Shown piece after piece: positions 37,204 through 49,340 of a DNA stretch of 64,000 nucleotides. Location: positions 1 to 64,000 of the forward strand of contig CAKTDC010000008.1 of assembly GCA_934541015.1 (NCBI GenBank). The letters are read 5' to 3'. Numbering within the stretch: position 1 is the first letter of the stretch; every line of letters starts with the position of its first letter. Both the position numbers and the translations under genes were made by a program. The stretch comes from an uncultured Luteimonas sp. (GTDB taxonomy: Bacteria > Pseudomonadota > Gammaproteobacteria > Xanthomonadales > Xanthomonadaceae). The notes under the pieces are model-generated. The model ran no database searches and had not been told where the DNA came from. It was given only the letters and a program-made list of their open reading frames with translations.

Positions 37204-37800
37204 CTTCTGTCCCTGGAACCCGCGGAGGATGCGCAAAATGGTGCCACAAAGCGCGTTTCCCGGCCCGCACGCGGCGGCTGCCACCCCATCCCCCGCACGG
37301 CGGGGGAAGTGGGCGACGCCGCCACGCGCCCCACCCCGCCCCTCCCCCGCGAAGCAGGGAAGGGAGCAGAGCCACCGCTGTTGCGACTGCCCTTCCCCCG
37401 CACGGCGGGGGAAGTCCCCGCGCAGCGGGGATGGGGGCAACGCCGCCACGCACCCCCACCCGGCCTCCCCCCGCAAGCGGGGGAGGAGCGGTTGCAGGCT
37501 CCAGTGATCGACCTGGCTCCTGCAGCCTCCCCCGCACGCGGCAGAGAAGCTGACGGTTCCGCCCGGCGGCGAGGACGCATCGCCAGCGTCCCCCGCACGC
37601 GGGGGAGAAGCCTGCCGAGGTCTACTTTCCGCCGGGCATCTTGACAGCGTCCCCCGCTCGCGGGGGAGAAGCACTCGCGCGGCACGGGCAGCAGCGCAGG
37701 CGCCGCGGTCTCCGCCGCAAACGGGAAAAGCTGCCCGCCGTGCGGAGGGAGGCGTGAACCAGGCTTGCGCCGGACCCACGACAGCGGCCGGCCGCGGCCA
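37204..37800. repeat. Cluster of CCCCCGC/GCGGGGG palindromic repeats (gene-free region)
   Basis: At least six units of the form CCCCCGC-(N2-5)-GCGGGGGA lie between DUF2066 and purM, clearest near 37289, 37392, 37464, 37587 and 37648. Each can form a short G+C hairpin. No credible coding region is present. The same unit recurs near 50236-50435 and 55727-55760. Confidence 0.75.
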
Positions 37801-37802
37801 AC

Positions 37803-37811
37803 TGGTAAAAT
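37803..37811 (+). promoter_or_regulatory. purM: Extended -10 element upstream of purM (TGGTAAAAT)
   Basis: TGGTAAAAT fits an extended -10 box (TG-N-TANAAT) in otherwise G+C-rich DNA, 65 bases before the purM start. No convincing -35 box is seen. Confidence 0.4.
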
Positions 37812-37875
37812 GCGCGATGACCCGCCTCCCGGCAGCGCCCCCGTGACGACCAGCCCCGCAGCTCCCTCCTCCGGC

Positions 37876-38898
37876 ATGACCTACCGCGAGGCCGGCGTCG
37901 ACATCGACGCGGGCAACGAGGTCGTCGAACGCATCAAGCCGCTGGTGAAGCGCACCTTCCGGCCCGAGGTGATGGGCGGGCTGGGCGGCTTCGGCGCGCT
38001 GTTCGACCTGTCCGGCCGCTACCGCGAGCCGGTGCTGGTCTCGGGCACCGACGGCGTGGGCACCAAGCTCAAGCTCGCCCAGCAGCTCGGCCGCCACGAC
38101 AGCATCGGCATCGACCTGGTCGCGATGTGCGTCAACGACGTGCTGGTGCAGGGCGCCGAGCCGCTGTTCTTCCTCGACTATTTCGCCACCGGCAGGCTCG
38201 ACGTGGACACCACGGTGGCGGTGGTCGCCGGCATCGCGAAAGGCTGCGAGCTGTCGGGCTGCGCCCTGATCGGCGGCGAAACCGCGGAGATGCCGGACAT
38301 GTATCCGCCGGGCGAATACGACCTGGCCGGCTTCTGCGTGGCCGCGGTGGAAAAGTCCGAACTGCGCGACGGCTCCGGCGTGCGCGCCGGCGACCTGCTC
38401 ATCGGCATCGCCTCCAGCGGCCCGCACTCCAACGGCTACTCGCTGATCCGCCGCATCTACGACCGCGCCGGCCGGCCGGCGGAGCTGGACCTGGGCGGCG
38501 TGAGCCTGGCCGACGCGCTGATGGCGCCCACGCGGCTGTACGTCAAGCCGGTGCTGGAGCTGCTGCGCGGCGCGCACGGGCCCTCGATCCAGGCGATGGC
38601 GCACATCACCGGCGGCGGCCTGACCGAGAACATCATCCGCGTCATTCCCGACGGCCTCGGCCTGCAGGTCGACGCCTCGTCGTGGCCGCTGCCGCCGGTG
38701 TTCGAATGGCTGCAGCGCGAGGGTGGCGTCGCCCGCGAGGAGATGTGGCGCACCTTCAACTGCGGCATCGGCTTCGTGCTGGTGGTCGATCCGCAGGCGG
38801 CCGCGGCGATCGAGGGCGAACTCGACCGCATGGCGCTTGCGCACTGGCGCATCGGCGAAGTGGTCGCCGCCGGCGAAGACCGCGTGCGGATCGGGTAA
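37876..38898 (+). CDS. purM: Phosphoribosylformylglycinamidine cyclo-ligase (AIR synthetase)
   Basis: A 340-residue enzyme of purine synthesis that closes the imidazole ring of FGAM to give AIR using [45 protein letters not shown] (read in parts), [21 protein letters not shown] and [13 protein letters not shown] are all conserved. I chose ATG 37876 ([15 protein letters not shown]), the family's usual N-terminus; GTG 37843 and ATG 37810 would add a short proline-rich tail. purN follows after 9 bp. Confidence 0.95.
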   Translation: MTYREAGVDIDAGNEVVERIKPLVKRTFRPEVMGGLGGFGALFDLSGRYREPVLVSGTDGVGTKLKLAQQLGRHDSIGIDLVAMCVNDVLVQGAEPLFFLDYFATGRLDVDTTVAVVAGIAKGCELSGCALIGGETAEMPDMYPPGEYDLAGFCVAAVEKSELRDGSGVRAGDLLIGIASSGPHSNGYSLIRRIYDRAGRPAELDLGGVSLADALMAPTRLYVKPVLELLRGAHGPSIQAMAHITGGGLTENIIRVIPDGLGLQVDASSWPLPPVFEWLQREGGVAREEMWRTFNCGIGFVLVVDPQAAAAIEGELDRMALAHWRIGEVVAAGEDRVRIG

Positions 38899-38907
38899 GC
38901 GCCGGGA

Positions 38908-39606
38908 ATGGGAAACCGGGCATCGGCAATCGGGACGGCCGGCGCGCCGCGCCCGCTGCGGCTGGCGGTACTCGCCTCCGGTCGCGGCAGCAACCTGCAG
39001 GCGATCATCGACGCCATCGCCGCCGGCACGCTGGAGGCGGAGCTGGCCGGGGTGTTCTCCGACCGTCCCGACGCCCTTGCCCTGCAGCGCGCCCGCGACG
39101 CCGGCATCGCCAGCGGCGCGCTGCGCGCGCGCGGCTTCGGCTCCAGGGAGGAATTCGACGCCGCGTTCTTCGCCCGGGTCGCCACGGTCGCGCCCGACAT
39201 CGTGGTCTGCGCCGGCTACATGCGCATCATCGGCGCCGACGCCGTGGCCGGCCTGCACGGCCGCATGATCAACATCCACCCCTCGCTGCTGCCCGACTTC
39301 AAGGGCCTGCACACCCATCGCCGCGCGCTGGAGGCCGGCGTGGCCGAACACGGCGCCAGCGTGCACTTCGTCACCGCCGATCTCGACGGCGGCCCGGTCA
39401 TCGCCCAGGCGCGGGTGCCGGTGCTGCCCGGCGACGACGAGGATCGCCTGGCCGCGCGCGTGCTCGAGCGCGAGCATCCGCTGCTGCTGGAGGTGCTGCG
39501 CTGGCTTGCGGCGGGGCGCATCGCGCTGCATGAACACAGCGTTCACGTCGACGGCACGGCGCGAACCGCCCCGCTTCAGCTGGGGTCCAACAACCGCTTT
39601 GCATGA
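38908..39606 (+). CDS. purN: Phosphoribosylglycinamide formyltransferase
   Basis: A 232-residue enzyme that transfers a formyl group from 10-formyl-THF to GAR. The ASGRGSNLQAIIDA nucleotide loop (about residue 23), CAGYMRIIG, INIHPSLLP (catalytic Asn-His) and SVHFVTADLDGGPVI (catalytic Asp) are present. The first 15 residues (MGNRASAIGTAG...) come from the dispersed GGGAATC-type repeat at the purM-purN junction, so the native start may have been altered. Operon with purM. Confidence 0.94.
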   Translation: MGNRASAIGTAGAPRPLRLAVLASGRGSNLQAIIDAIAAGTLEAELAGVFSDRPDALALQRARDAGIASGALRARGFGSREEFDAAFFARVATVAPDIVVCAGYMRIIGADAVAGLHGRMINIHPSLLPDFKGLHTHRRALEAGVAEHGASVHFVTADLDGGPVIAQARVPVLPGDDEDRLAARVLEREHPLLLEVLRWLAAGRIALHEHSVHVDGTARTAPLQLGSNNRFA

Positions 39607-39708
39607 TCTGCAGTCATCACAGCCGCGTCCCGCGCCTCACCTGCCCGTGATCCGCCGACGCCCATGATCCCCTTCCACGGCCCGACAGCACACTCCGGAG
39701 TCCACCTG

Positions 39709-40431
39709 ATGAGCAGTCCCCGCAGCCGCAGCCTGGTGTCGCGTTCCGCCGCCCTCCTGGCCACCGCGGCGCTGCTGGCGCCCGCCTCTGCGGCGCTGGC
39801 GATCCAGCCGTTCTCGGCCGACTACACCACCAGCTACATGGGCCTGAGCGGCAAGGGCCGGATGAGCCTGGCGCGCGAGGACGGCAACCGCTGGAAATAC
39901 AGCCTGGAGGTCTCCGGCGCCGGCGCGCGGCTGGTGCAGAGCACCGTGTTCGAGAACAGCGGCGACCAGTGGCGCCCGCTGTCGAGCGTCGACACGACCC
40001 GCGGCGAGAGCGGGCTGGCGGCGATGCTGGTCAAGAACCGCGAGGTCAGCGCCACCTACGACTGGAGCCGCAGGCAGGCCAGTTGGAGTGGCGACATCAA
40101 ACCCGAGCGCGCCGGCCCGGTGAAGCTGCAGCCGGGCGACGTCGACGGCATGCTGATGAACCTGGCCCTGGTGCGCGACTTCCAGGCCGGCAAGCCGCTC
40201 AGCTACCGCCTGGTCGAGGACGGCCGCGTGCGCCAGCAGGAGTTCAGGCCGGCCGGCACCGAGGCGGTCAGCATCGACGGCAGGCAGCAGCAGGCCACCA
40301 AGCTGGTCTGGGACGGCAACAACCGCAGCATCACCGCCTGGGTGGTCGAGGGGCTGCCGGTGCCGGCGCGCATCCTGCAGCGGCGCGACGGCCGCGACCA
40401 CATCGACCTGCGGCTGCAGTCGCTGCGCTAG
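39709..40431 (+). CDS. DUF3108 domain-containing exported protein
   Basis: A 240-residue protein with an N-terminal signal peptide (SAALLATAALLAPASAALA) and the DUF3108 pattern: FSADYTTSYMGLSGKGRMSL, a strand-rich middle with YDWSRRQASW, and GTEAVSIDGRQQQATKLVW...VPARILQRRDG near the end. The family is predicted to be periplasmic and beta-rich, and is usually encoded next to purN in this group. I preferred ATG 39709 (GGAG upstream) over ATG 39664. Function unknown. Confidence 0.82.
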   Translation: MSSPRSRSLVSRSAALLATAALLAPASAALAIQPFSADYTTSYMGLSGKGRMSLAREDGNRWKYSLEVSGAGARLVQSTVFENSGDQWRPLSSVDTTRGESGLAAMLVKNREVSATYDWSRRQASWSGDIKPERAGPVKLQPGDVDGMLMNLALVRDFQAGKPLSYRLVEDGRVRQQEFRPAGTEAVSIDGRQQQATKLVWDGNNRSITAWVVEGLPVPARILQRRDGRDHIDLRLQSLR

Positions 40432-40461
40432 GGGTCCTCCGCCCGGCGGCGGCGACGGGAT

Positions 40462-42146
<1,685 letters not shown>

Positions 42147-42407
42147 TCAGCCCCGCTCCGCCTCCTGCGGCGTCAGCGTCCGCAGCGCCAGCGCGTGGAT
42201 CTCGCCGCCCATGCGCTCGCCGAGCGTGGCGTACACCAGCCGGTGGCGGGCCAGCGGCAGCTTGCCGGTGAAGGCGTCGGACACGACCAGCGCCTCGAAA
42301 TGCACCCCGTCGTCGCCGCGCACCTCGACGCGGGCACCGGGGAGTCCCTGTTCGATCAGATCGCGGATGGTATTGGCGTCCAAATCCTGGTTGTCCTGCT
42401 GAAGCAC
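42147..42407 (-). CDS. ibaG: BolA/IbaG-family protein
   Basis: An 86-residue BolA-fold protein. IRDLIEQGLPGARVEVRGDDGVHFEALVVSDAFTGKLPLARHRLVYATLG (in parts) matches the family, with HFEALVVS and the RHRLVY helix. IbaG-type members sit upstream of murA and pair with monothiol glutaredoxins in iron-sulfur handling. It is transcribed divergently from kdsD across a short promoter region. Confidence 0.9.
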   Translation of the reverse strand: MLQQDNQDLDANTIRDLIEQGLPGARVEVRGDDGVHFEALVVSDAFTGKLPLARHRLVYATLGERMGGEIHALALRTLTPQEAERG

Positions 42408-42465
42408 GGATGAGTTGCCCGGCGCGCGGCCCGCGCAATCGCGGTTTTCCGGGCCGGTTAACCCC

Positions 42466-42471
42466 TAAAAT
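42466..42471 (+). promoter_or_regulatory. kdsD: Putative -10 box (TAAAAT) for the kdsD series
   Basis: TAAAAT in the A/T-richer stretch between the divergent ibaG and kdsD genes, 38 bases before the kdsD start. No clear -35 match. Confidence 0.35.
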
Positions 42472-42509
42472 GAACGCTATAGCCTAACGGAAAGCCCGCC
42501 CCCCCCGAT

Positions 42510-43508
42510 ATGTCCGCAGTCCAGCCCGGCCCCCCGCAGCCCACGCCGCTGGCCACCAGCGGCCGCCGCGTCATCGAGACCGAGATCCGGGCGCTGGAGG
42601 CCATCGCCGCGCGCATCGACGGCGCCTTCAGCGACGCCTGCGGGCGGATCCTCGCCTGCCGCGGCCGGGTGGTCTGCACCGGCATGGGCAAGTCCGGCCA
42701 TATCGCGCGCAAGGTCTCGGCCACCCTGGCCTCCACCGGTACGCCCTCGTTCTTCATGCACCCGGGCGAGGCCGGGCACGGCGACCTGGGCATGGTCACC
42801 GACGCCGACGCGGTGCTGGCGCTGTCGTACTCGGGCGAATCCGACGAGATCCTGATGCTGCTGCCGGTACTCAAGCGCCAGGGCAACGTGCTGATCGCGA
42901 TGACCGGCCGCCCGCAGTCCACGCTGGCGCGCGAGGCCGACGTGCACCTGGACATCTCGGTGCCGGCCGAAGCCTGCCCCTTCGACCTGGCGCCGACCTC
43001 CAGCACCACCGCCTCGCTGGCGATGGGCGACGCGCTGGCGGTGGCCCTGCTCGAAGCCCGCGGCTTCACCGCCGACGACTTCGCCCGCTCGCACCCGGCC
43101 GGCGCCCTCGGCCGCCGCCTGCTGCTGCACATCGCCGACGTGATGCACGTCGGCGACGACGTGCCGCGCGTGCGCGCGGACGCCACCCTGGCCGACGCGC
43201 TGTTCGAGATCAGCCGCAAGCGCCTGGGCATGACCTCGGTGGTCGACGCCGACGGCCGACTGCTCGGCCTCTACACCGACGGCGACCTGCGCCGCACCCT
43301 GGCCGACCACAGCGTCGACCTGCACGGCACCCGCATCGACCAGGTGATGACCCGCAACCCGGTGACGATCGGCGCCGACGCGCTGGCGGTGGAGGCGGCG
43401 CGGCTGATGGAGACCCGCAAGATCAACGCCCTGCTGGTGGTCGACGGCGACAACCGGGTCGCCGGCGCGCTCAACATCCACGACCTGCTGCTGGCGCGCG
43501 TGGTCTGA
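42510..43508 (+). CDS. kdsD: Arabinose-5-phosphate isomerase
   Basis: A 332-residue enzyme that converts ribulose-5-phosphate to arabinose-5-phosphate, the first step to Kdo. The N-terminal SIS domain has VVCTGMGKSGHIARK, STGTPSFFMHPGEAGHGDLG (catalytic His region) and SYSGESDEI; two CBS domains fill residues about 205-330 (MHVGDDVPRVRADATL, then QVMTRNPVTIGADAL). It is followed by kdsC after 17 bp and leads the kds-lpt series. Confidence 0.95.
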   Translation: MSAVQPGPPQPTPLATSGRRVIETEIRALEAIAARIDGAFSDACGRILACRGRVVCTGMGKSGHIARKVSATLASTGTPSFFMHPGEAGHGDLGMVTDADAVLALSYSGESDEILMLLPVLKRQGNVLIAMTGRPQSTLAREADVHLDISVPAEACPFDLAPTSSTTASLAMGDALAVALLEARGFTADDFARSHPAGALGRRLLLHIADVMHVGDDVPRVRADATLADALFEISRKRLGMTSVVDADGRLLGLYTDGDLRRTLADHSVDLHGTRIDQVMTRNPVTIGADALAVEAARLMETRKINALLVVDGDNRVAGALNIHDLLLARVV

Positions 43509-43525
43509 ACCGCCTGCCCCGAGCC

Positions 43526-44065
43526 GTGACCCGTCCCGACGCCCCCTCCCCCGACCTGCTCGCCCGCGCGGCGCGGATCCGCCTGGCCTGCTTCGACGTC
43601 GACGGCACGCTCACCGACGGCCGCCTCTACTTCAGCGACGACGGTCGCGAGATGAAGGCCTTCCACGTGCACGACGGCCAGGGCCTGGTGCTGCTGCGCA
43701 AGGCCGGCGTGGCGGTGGCCCTGGTCACCGCGCGCAGCAGCCAGGTCGCGCGCCGACGCGCACAGGAGCTGGGCATCGACTGCTTCGACGCGGTCGCCGA
43801 CAAACTCGCCTGCGTGCACGATCTGCGCGCGCGACTGGGCATCGCGATGGACCAGGTCGCCTTCATGGGCGACGACCTGCCCGACCTGCCGGTGCTGCGC
43901 GAAGCCGGCCTGTCGGCCGCGCCCGCCGACGCCCATGCCTTCACCCGCGGCCAGACCCACCTGGTCACCGCGGCCGGCGGCGGCCAGGGCGCGGCGCGCG
44001 AGCTGTGCGACCTGATCCTGCAGGCGCAGGCCGCGGCGGTGCACGACGCGGGAACCCGGGCATGA
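43526..44065 (+). CDS. kdsC: 3-deoxy-D-manno-octulosonate 8-phosphate phosphatase
   Basis: A 179-residue HAD phosphatase of the C0 (capless) class that dephosphorylates Kdo-8-P. Nucleophile motif FDVDGTLTDGRLYF, second motif VTARSS, and the late MGDDLPDLPVL are present. It starts with GTG and overlaps lptC by 4 bp. Confidence 0.93.
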   Translation: MTRPDAPSPDLLARAARIRLACFDVDGTLTDGRLYFSDDGREMKAFHVHDGQGLVLLRKAGVAVALVTARSSQVARRRAQELGIDCFDAVADKLACVHDLRARLGIAMDQVAFMGDDLPDLPVLREAGLSAAPADAHAFTRGQTHLVTAAGGGQGAARELCDLILQAQAAAVHDAGTRA

Positions 44066-44628
44066 GCACGCGCATGGCGATCCTGGTCGTGCTGGTGCTC
44101 GGCGCGATCACCCTGGGCTGGCTGCAGCTGCGCGACTCGCGCAGGGATGACGCCGCCGCGTCCGCGCCCGGGCGCTCGGCCTACGTGCTGCGCGACTTCG
44201 AACTGGTGACGCTCAACGGCGAGGGCGTGGAATCGTTCTCGCTGCGCGCACCGGAGCTGCGGCAGACGCCGGGCGCGCGCTCGCTGGAGCTGGCCACGCC
44301 GCTGTTCCTGATGCCCGACCAGGACGGCAACTACTGGGAAATCCGCTCGCGCTCGGGCGAGGTCAGCGAGGACAGCAGCCTGATCCAGCTGCGCGACGAG
44401 GTCGTCGCGATCAGCCCCGGCAGCGGCGACCGCCGCACCACCGTCACCACCGACTCGCTGAACGTGTACCCGAACGAGAGCCGCGCGGCCACCGAGGCCG
44501 CGGTCATCGTCGTCTCCCCCGGCACTACAATGCGCGGGACCGGGATGCAGGCGAACCTGGCCGACAGGGACAAGCGCATCCAGCTGCTATCCGAGGTAGG
44601 CATCACCTATGAGCCCAGAACCCGCTAG
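44062..44628 (+). CDS. lptC: LPS export system protein LptC
   Basis: A 188-residue bitopic inner-membrane protein: one N-terminal helix (MAILVVLVLGAITLGWLQL) then a periplasmic beta-jellyroll domain of the LptC/YrbK type (SFSLRAPELRQTPGARSLELATPLF in parts; RTTVTTDSLNVYPNESRAATEAAV). It passes LPS from LptBFG to LptA. It overlaps kdsC by 4 bp and lptA by 20 bp. Confidence 0.92.
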   Translation: MSTRMAILVVLVLGAITLGWLQLRDSRRDDAAASAPGRSAYVLRDFELVTLNGEGVESFSLRAPELRQTPGARSLELATPLFLMPDQDGNYWEIRSRSGEVSEDSSLIQLRDEVVAISPGSGDRRTTVTTDSLNVYPNESRAATEAAVIVVSPGTTMRGTGMQANLADRDKRIQLLSEVGITYEPRTR

Positions 44629-45183
44629 GCCCGACAGGCGCCAGCGCGCCGCCGGCGGCGCCCGCAGAAGCCGCGGGCTGTCGCTGCTCGCCGCCGCGCT
44701 CGCGCTGGCCTGCGCCCAGGCCGCGTTCGCCAAGAGCTCCGACCGCAACCAGGTCATGGAGGTCGACGCCGGCCGCGGCGACTGCTCGATCAACGACTCC
44801 GGCACCTGCGTGCTGTCCGGCGGCGTGCGCATCACCCAGGGCACGCTCGACATCCAGGCCGCGCACGCCGACCTGCGCCGCGTCGGCGGCGACCCGCGCA
44901 GCGTCAAGCTCACCGGCACGCCGGTCAAGCTTACCCAGGAGATGGACAGCGGCGGCAGCATGCACGCCACCGCCGCCCGGGTCGACTACGACCTGCAGGA
45001 GGAAACCGTGGTGCTCACCGGCGGCGCGGTGGTGCAGCAGCCGGGCCAGAGCAGCATCTCCGGCGAGCGCATCGTCTACAACATGCGCACCGGCCAGGTC
45101 CAGGGCGGCGGCGACGGCGGGCGGGTCAAGATCCAGTTCCAGCCGCGCAACCGCAGCCAGCCCGGCGCCGGCGGAAACAACTG

Positions 45184-45184
<1 letters not shown>
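44609..45184 (+). CDS. lptA: LPS transport periplasmic protein LptA
   Basis: A 191-residue periplasmic protein. The signal peptide ([17 protein letters not shown]) precedes an OstA-like domain ([47 protein letters not shown] in parts; [25 protein letters not shown] in parts). LptA oligomers bridge the periplasm. Its stop overlaps the lptB start by one base (TGATG). The tail is Gly/Asn-rich. Confidence 0.94.
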
Positions 45185-45903
<719 letters not shown>

Positions 45904-45936
45904 GCCGCACGTCGCCCCGAAAGCGCGACCGAGACG

Positions 45937-47364
45937 ATGAAGCCACGCTTGCAGACATCGCTGGGGCAGCACCTGGTCCTGACGCCACAGCTGCGCCAGG
46001 CCCTGCACCTGCTGCAGCTGTCGGCGGTGGAACTGGAGGCGGAGATCGCCGCGGCGATCGAGAGCAACCCCCTGCTCGACTGGGCCGAGGATGGCGAGGC
46101 CGCTGCGCCCGGCGAGGAGGCAGCGGCCGAGGCCCCGGCGGATGACCGCCGCGACCAGGACGAAAGCGGGAACGAGGACTGGGGCGACGCCGACGAGAGC
46201 TGGTACGAGCACAGCCTCCAGGGCAGCAGCGGCGGCGAGCGCGACGAACGCGACGACCCGGCCATGCGCGTCGCCCAGGCCGACACCCTCCGCGACCACC
46301 TGCTCTGGCAACTCAACCTCGGCCACGCCTCGCCGCGCGACCTGGGCATCGGCATGGCCCTGGTCGATGCGATCGACGACGACGGCTACCTGCGCGAATC
46401 CTTCGAGGCCATCGCCCAGGCGCTGGCCCCCGAGATCGACGCCGGCCACGACGAGATCCTGAGCGTGCTGCGGCGGATCCAGCGCTTCGACCCGGCGGGC
46501 GTCGGCGCGCGCGACCTGGGCGAATGCCTGCTGCTGCAGCTGGACCTGCTGCCGGAGGACACGCCCGCCCTGGCGCTGGCCCGGCGCGCGGCCGCGGGCC
46601 CGATCGAACGCCTGCCCAAACTCGGCGCCCCCGGCCTGGCCGAGGTACTGGGCTGCAGCGTCGAGGACGCCGATCTGGCCCTGCAGCTGCTGCGCTCGCT
46701 GGACCCGCGCCCGGGCGCCCAGGTCGGCGAGCTGCCCGGCGACAGCTACATCGTCCCGGACTGCGTGATCAGCCGCGACAAGGGCGTCTGGCGCGTCGCC
46801 CTGGCCGGCGGCCACCTGCCGCGGCTCACCATCCACCGCAGCTACGAGCGGATGATCCGCCACGCCTCGGCCGGCGATGCCGGCTACATGCGCGGCTGCC
46901 TGCAGGAGGCGCGCTGGCTGCTCAAGAACCTGGAGGCGCGCGGCGAAACCCTGCTCAAGGTGGTGCGCTGCCTGGTCCGCCAGCAGTCGGGCTTCCTCGA
47001 GTTCGGCGAGCGCGCACTGCGCCCGCTGACCCTGCGCGAGGTGGCCGCCGAGATCGGCATGCACGAGTCCACCGTCTCGCGCGCCGTCGCGCGCAAGTAC
47101 GTGCTGACGCCGCGGGGAACCATCGCGCTGCGCGATTTCTTCGCCTCCGGCATCGACACCGAGGGCGGCGGCGCCTCCAGCGTGGCCATCCAGCAGATGA
47201 TCCGCGGGCTGATCGAGGCCGAGGACCCGCGCAAGCCGCTGTCGGACGCCAGCATGGCGCAGTCGCTCAAGGCCGCCGGTATCCCGGTGGCGCGGCGCAC
47301 GGTGGCCAAGTACCGCGAGGCGATGAACATCGCCGCTTCGCACGAGCGGGTGCGGATCGTCTGA
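45937..47364 (+). CDS. rpoN: RNA polymerase sigma-54 factor
   Basis: A 475-residue sigma-54. The Gln/Leu-rich activator-interacting region is at residues 1-50 (LGQHLVLTPQLRQALHLLQLS), followed by an acidic linker (about 55-120), the core-binding domain, and the C-terminal DNA-binding region with the RpoN box ARRTVAKYRE and the helix-turn-helix (REVAAEIGMHESTVSRAVARKYV in parts). It needs enhancer-binding ATPases encoded elsewhere. The neighbouring hpf-ptsN series is its usual companion. Confidence 0.95.
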   Translation: MKPRLQTSLGQHLVLTPQLRQALHLLQLSAVELEAEIAAAIESNPLLDWAEDGEAAAPGEEAAAEAPADDRRDQDESGNEDWGDADESWYEHSLQGSSGGERDERDDPAMRVAQADTLRDHLLWQLNLGHASPRDLGIGMALVDAIDDDGYLRESFEAIAQALAPEIDAGHDEILSVLRRIQRFDPAGVGARDLGECLLLQLDLLPEDTPALALARRAAAGPIERLPKLGAPGLAEVLGCSVEDADLALQLLRSLDPRPGAQVGELPGDSYIVPDCVISRDKGVWRVALAGGHLPRLTIHRSYERMIRHASAGDAGYMRGCLQEARWLLKNLEARGETLLKVVRCLVRQQSGFLEFGERALRPLTLREVAAEIGMHESTVSRAVARKYVLTPRGTIALRDFFASGIDTEGGGASSVAIQQMIRGLIEAEDPRKPLSDASMAQSLKAAGIPVARRTVAKYREAMNIAASHERVRIV

Positions 47365-47544
47365 ACCTTCCGGCGACGCCGGGGTCTATTGCACAAGGAC
47401 CCGTGCCGACGGGCGGGGCCACGGCCCGCCGGCCGCAGCCGCCGGACCTTCCACCTTCGCCTGATTCCTCCCGCCCATTGCCTTGGGCTACCCTTGACCT
47501 ACCGGCGGCGCTGCGCACGCCGGATCCATCGCAGGAGATCGCCG

Positions 47545-47871
47545 ATGAGCATCGAAACCTACGGGCAACAGATCGAAGTCACCCCCGCACTGCGCGAATA
47601 CGTCGAGACCAAGTTCGAACGGCTGTCGCGCCATTTCGACCGTCCGTTCGATGCCCGCGTGCAGCTTGGCCTGGACAAGCCCAACCACCGCGCCGAAGCC
47701 ACGATCTCCATTTCCGGCAAGACCCTCCACGCCGATTCCGCGGCGGTCGACATGTATGCGGCCATCGACCTGCTGGTCGACAAGCTCGACCGCCTCATGC
47801 TCAAGCACCGCAAGAAGAGCGTCGACCACCACCGCGGCGAGAACCCGGCGCGCGACGGCAGCTTCGGCTGA
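47545..47871 (+). CDS. hpf: Ribosome hibernation-promoting factor, short form
   Basis: A 108-residue HPF/YfiA protein, IETYGQQIEVTPALREYVETKFERLSRHFD (in parts) at the start and the basic end LDRLMLKHRKKSVDHHRG. It is of the short type that helps 70S ribosomes dimerise to 100S. ATG 47545 follows an AGGAGA ribosome-binding site; longer upstream frames read non-conserved sequence. It sits between rpoN and ptsN, a standard placement. Confidence 0.9.
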   Translation: MSIETYGQQIEVTPALREYVETKFERLSRHFDRPFDARVQLGLDKPNHRAEATISISGKTLHADSAAVDMYAAIDLLVDKLDRLMLKHRKKSVDHHRGENPARDGSFG

Positions 47872-47902
47872 CCCCGCGCACGCCGGCCGCGGGGCTCCGC
47901 CC

Positions 47903-48370
47903 ATGCCCTGGACCAGTCTGCTGAGCGCCGAACGCATCGTCCTGCTGGCCGGTGCGGTCTCGCGCGACGAAGTCCTCGACGCCGCCGCCCGCCTGCTCGG
48001 CGGGCGCTCGGCGACGGCGACCCCGCTGATCGCCCGGGCGCTGCGCGAGCGCGAGGCCATCGGCACCACCGCGATCGGTCGCGGGGTGGCGATCCCGCAC
48101 GCGCGCAGCGAGGCGCACCACAGCGCGCGCGGCGCGTTCCTGCTGCTCAGGCCCGCGGTCGACTTTTCCGCGCACGACGGCCAGCCGGTCGACCTGGTGT
48201 TCGCCATGGCCGCTCCGGACGGGCGGCCCGAGCTGCATCTGCAGGTGCTGTCCGGAATCGCCGAGCATTTCGCCGACGCGGCCTTCCGCGACGCCCTGCG
48301 CGGCGCCGACGGCATCGCCACGCTGCGCCGCCTGCTGCTCGATCCGGACCGGCGGCGAAGCGCGGCCTGA
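47903..48370 (+). CDS. ptsN: PTS IIA-like nitrogen-regulatory protein PtsN
   Basis: A 155-residue EIIA-Ntr protein. The phosphorylated His is in [12 protein letters not shown] (about residue 66). The [22 protein letters not shown] stretch matches the family. It receives phosphate from the HPr-type carrier and affects potassium transport and other regulators. It follows hpf by 31 bp and is 4 bp before hprK. Confidence 0.92.
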   Translation: MPWTSLLSAERIVLLAGAVSRDEVLDAAARLLGGRSATATPLIARALREREAIGTTAIGRGVAIPHARSEAHHSARGAFLLLRPAVDFSAHDGQPVDLVFAMAAPDGRPELHLQVLSGIAEHFADAAFRDALRGADGIATLRRLLLDPDRRRSAA

Positions 48371-48374
48371 CCCG

Positions 48375-49340
48375 ATGGACGCCCGCCTGACCGCGCAGGA
48401 CCTGTTCGACCAGCACCACGAGCGCCTCGGGCTGCGCTGGCAGGCCGGGCAGCAGGGCCAGCAGCGGGTGCTCGAGTCGGTGGAGACCAATGCCCGCCGC
48501 CCCTCGCTGGCCGGCTACCTCAACATCATCTATCCCAACAAGGTGCAGATCCTGGGCAGCGAGGAGCTGAGCTGGCTCGACGGCCTGGACTCGCGACTGC
48601 GCTGGGAAACGATCGAGAAGATCATGCAGTACCGGCCGCTGGCCGTGGTGCTGAGCAAGAACCAGCCCTGCCCGGAGGATCTGCGCGAGGCGGCGGAGGA
48701 GTCGCAGACGCCGCTGTGGAGCTCGCCCCGGCGCGGCCACGAGCTGCTCAACCACCTGCAGTACCACCTCGCGCGGGCGCTGGCGCCGCGGATCACCCTG
48801 CACGGGGTGTTCATGGAGATCTATTCGATGGGCGTGCTGATCACCGGCGAGTCCGGCTCGGGCAAGAGCGAGCTGGCGCTGGAGCTGATCACCCGCGGCC
48901 ACCGCCTGGTCGCCGACGATGCGCCGGAGTTCACCCAGATCGCGCCGGACGTGCTCGACGGCGCCTGCCCGGATCTGCTGCAGGACCTGCTGGAGCTGCG
49001 CGGGCTGGGCGTGCTCAACATCCGCCAGATGTTCGGCGACACCGCGGTGAAGCGGAACAAGTACCTGCGCATGATCGTGCACCTGAGTCGCCCGGGCGCC
49101 GAGCCGCAGCACGCGCAGGACGGCATGGTGCGCCTGACCGGGGACCTGGGCGTGCGCCGCGTGCTCGACCTGGACGTGCCGATGATCACCCTGCCGGTGA
49201 TGCCCGGCCGCAACCTCGCGGTGCTGACCGAGGCCGCCACCCGCATCCACGTGCTGCGCGTGCGCGGCATCGATCCGGCCGCGGCCTTCCTGGCCCGCCA
49301 TTCCCACTTCCTCGAACACGGCGAGGACCTTCCGCCATGA
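48375..49340 (+). CDS. hprK: HPr kinase/phosphorylase
   Basis: A 321-residue bifunctional kinase/phosphorylase that acts on the seryl residue of HPr. Its N-terminal domain is followed by the catalytic domain with P-loop [14 protein letters not shown] (about residue 158), [23 protein letters not shown], and [19 protein letters not shown]. Its presence beside ptsN, rapZ and ptsH is typical of the xanthomonads. It overlaps rapZ by 4 bp. Confidence 0.93.
   Translation: MDARLTAQDLFDQHHERLGLRWQAGQQGQQRVLESVETNARRPSLAGYLNIIYPNKVQILGSEELSWLDGLDSRLRWETIEKIMQYRPLAVVLSKNQPCPEDLREAAEESQTPLWSSPRRGHELLNHLQYHLARALAPRITLHGVFMEIYSMGVLITGESGSGKSELALELITRGHRLVADDAPEFTQIAPDVLDGACPDLLQDLLELRGLGVLNIRQMFGDTAVKRNKYLRMIVHLSRPGAEPQHAQDGMVRLTGDLGVRRVLDLDVPMITLPVMPGRNLAVLTEAATRIHVLRVRGIDPAAAFLARHSHFLEHGEDLPP

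Noticed and set aside
36106..39546. Very long minus-strand frame (1146 codons) running from DUF2066 through purMN
   Set aside because: Only its last third is the DUF2066 protein; the rest is antisense to purM/purN and the repeat cluster and has low-complexity translation.
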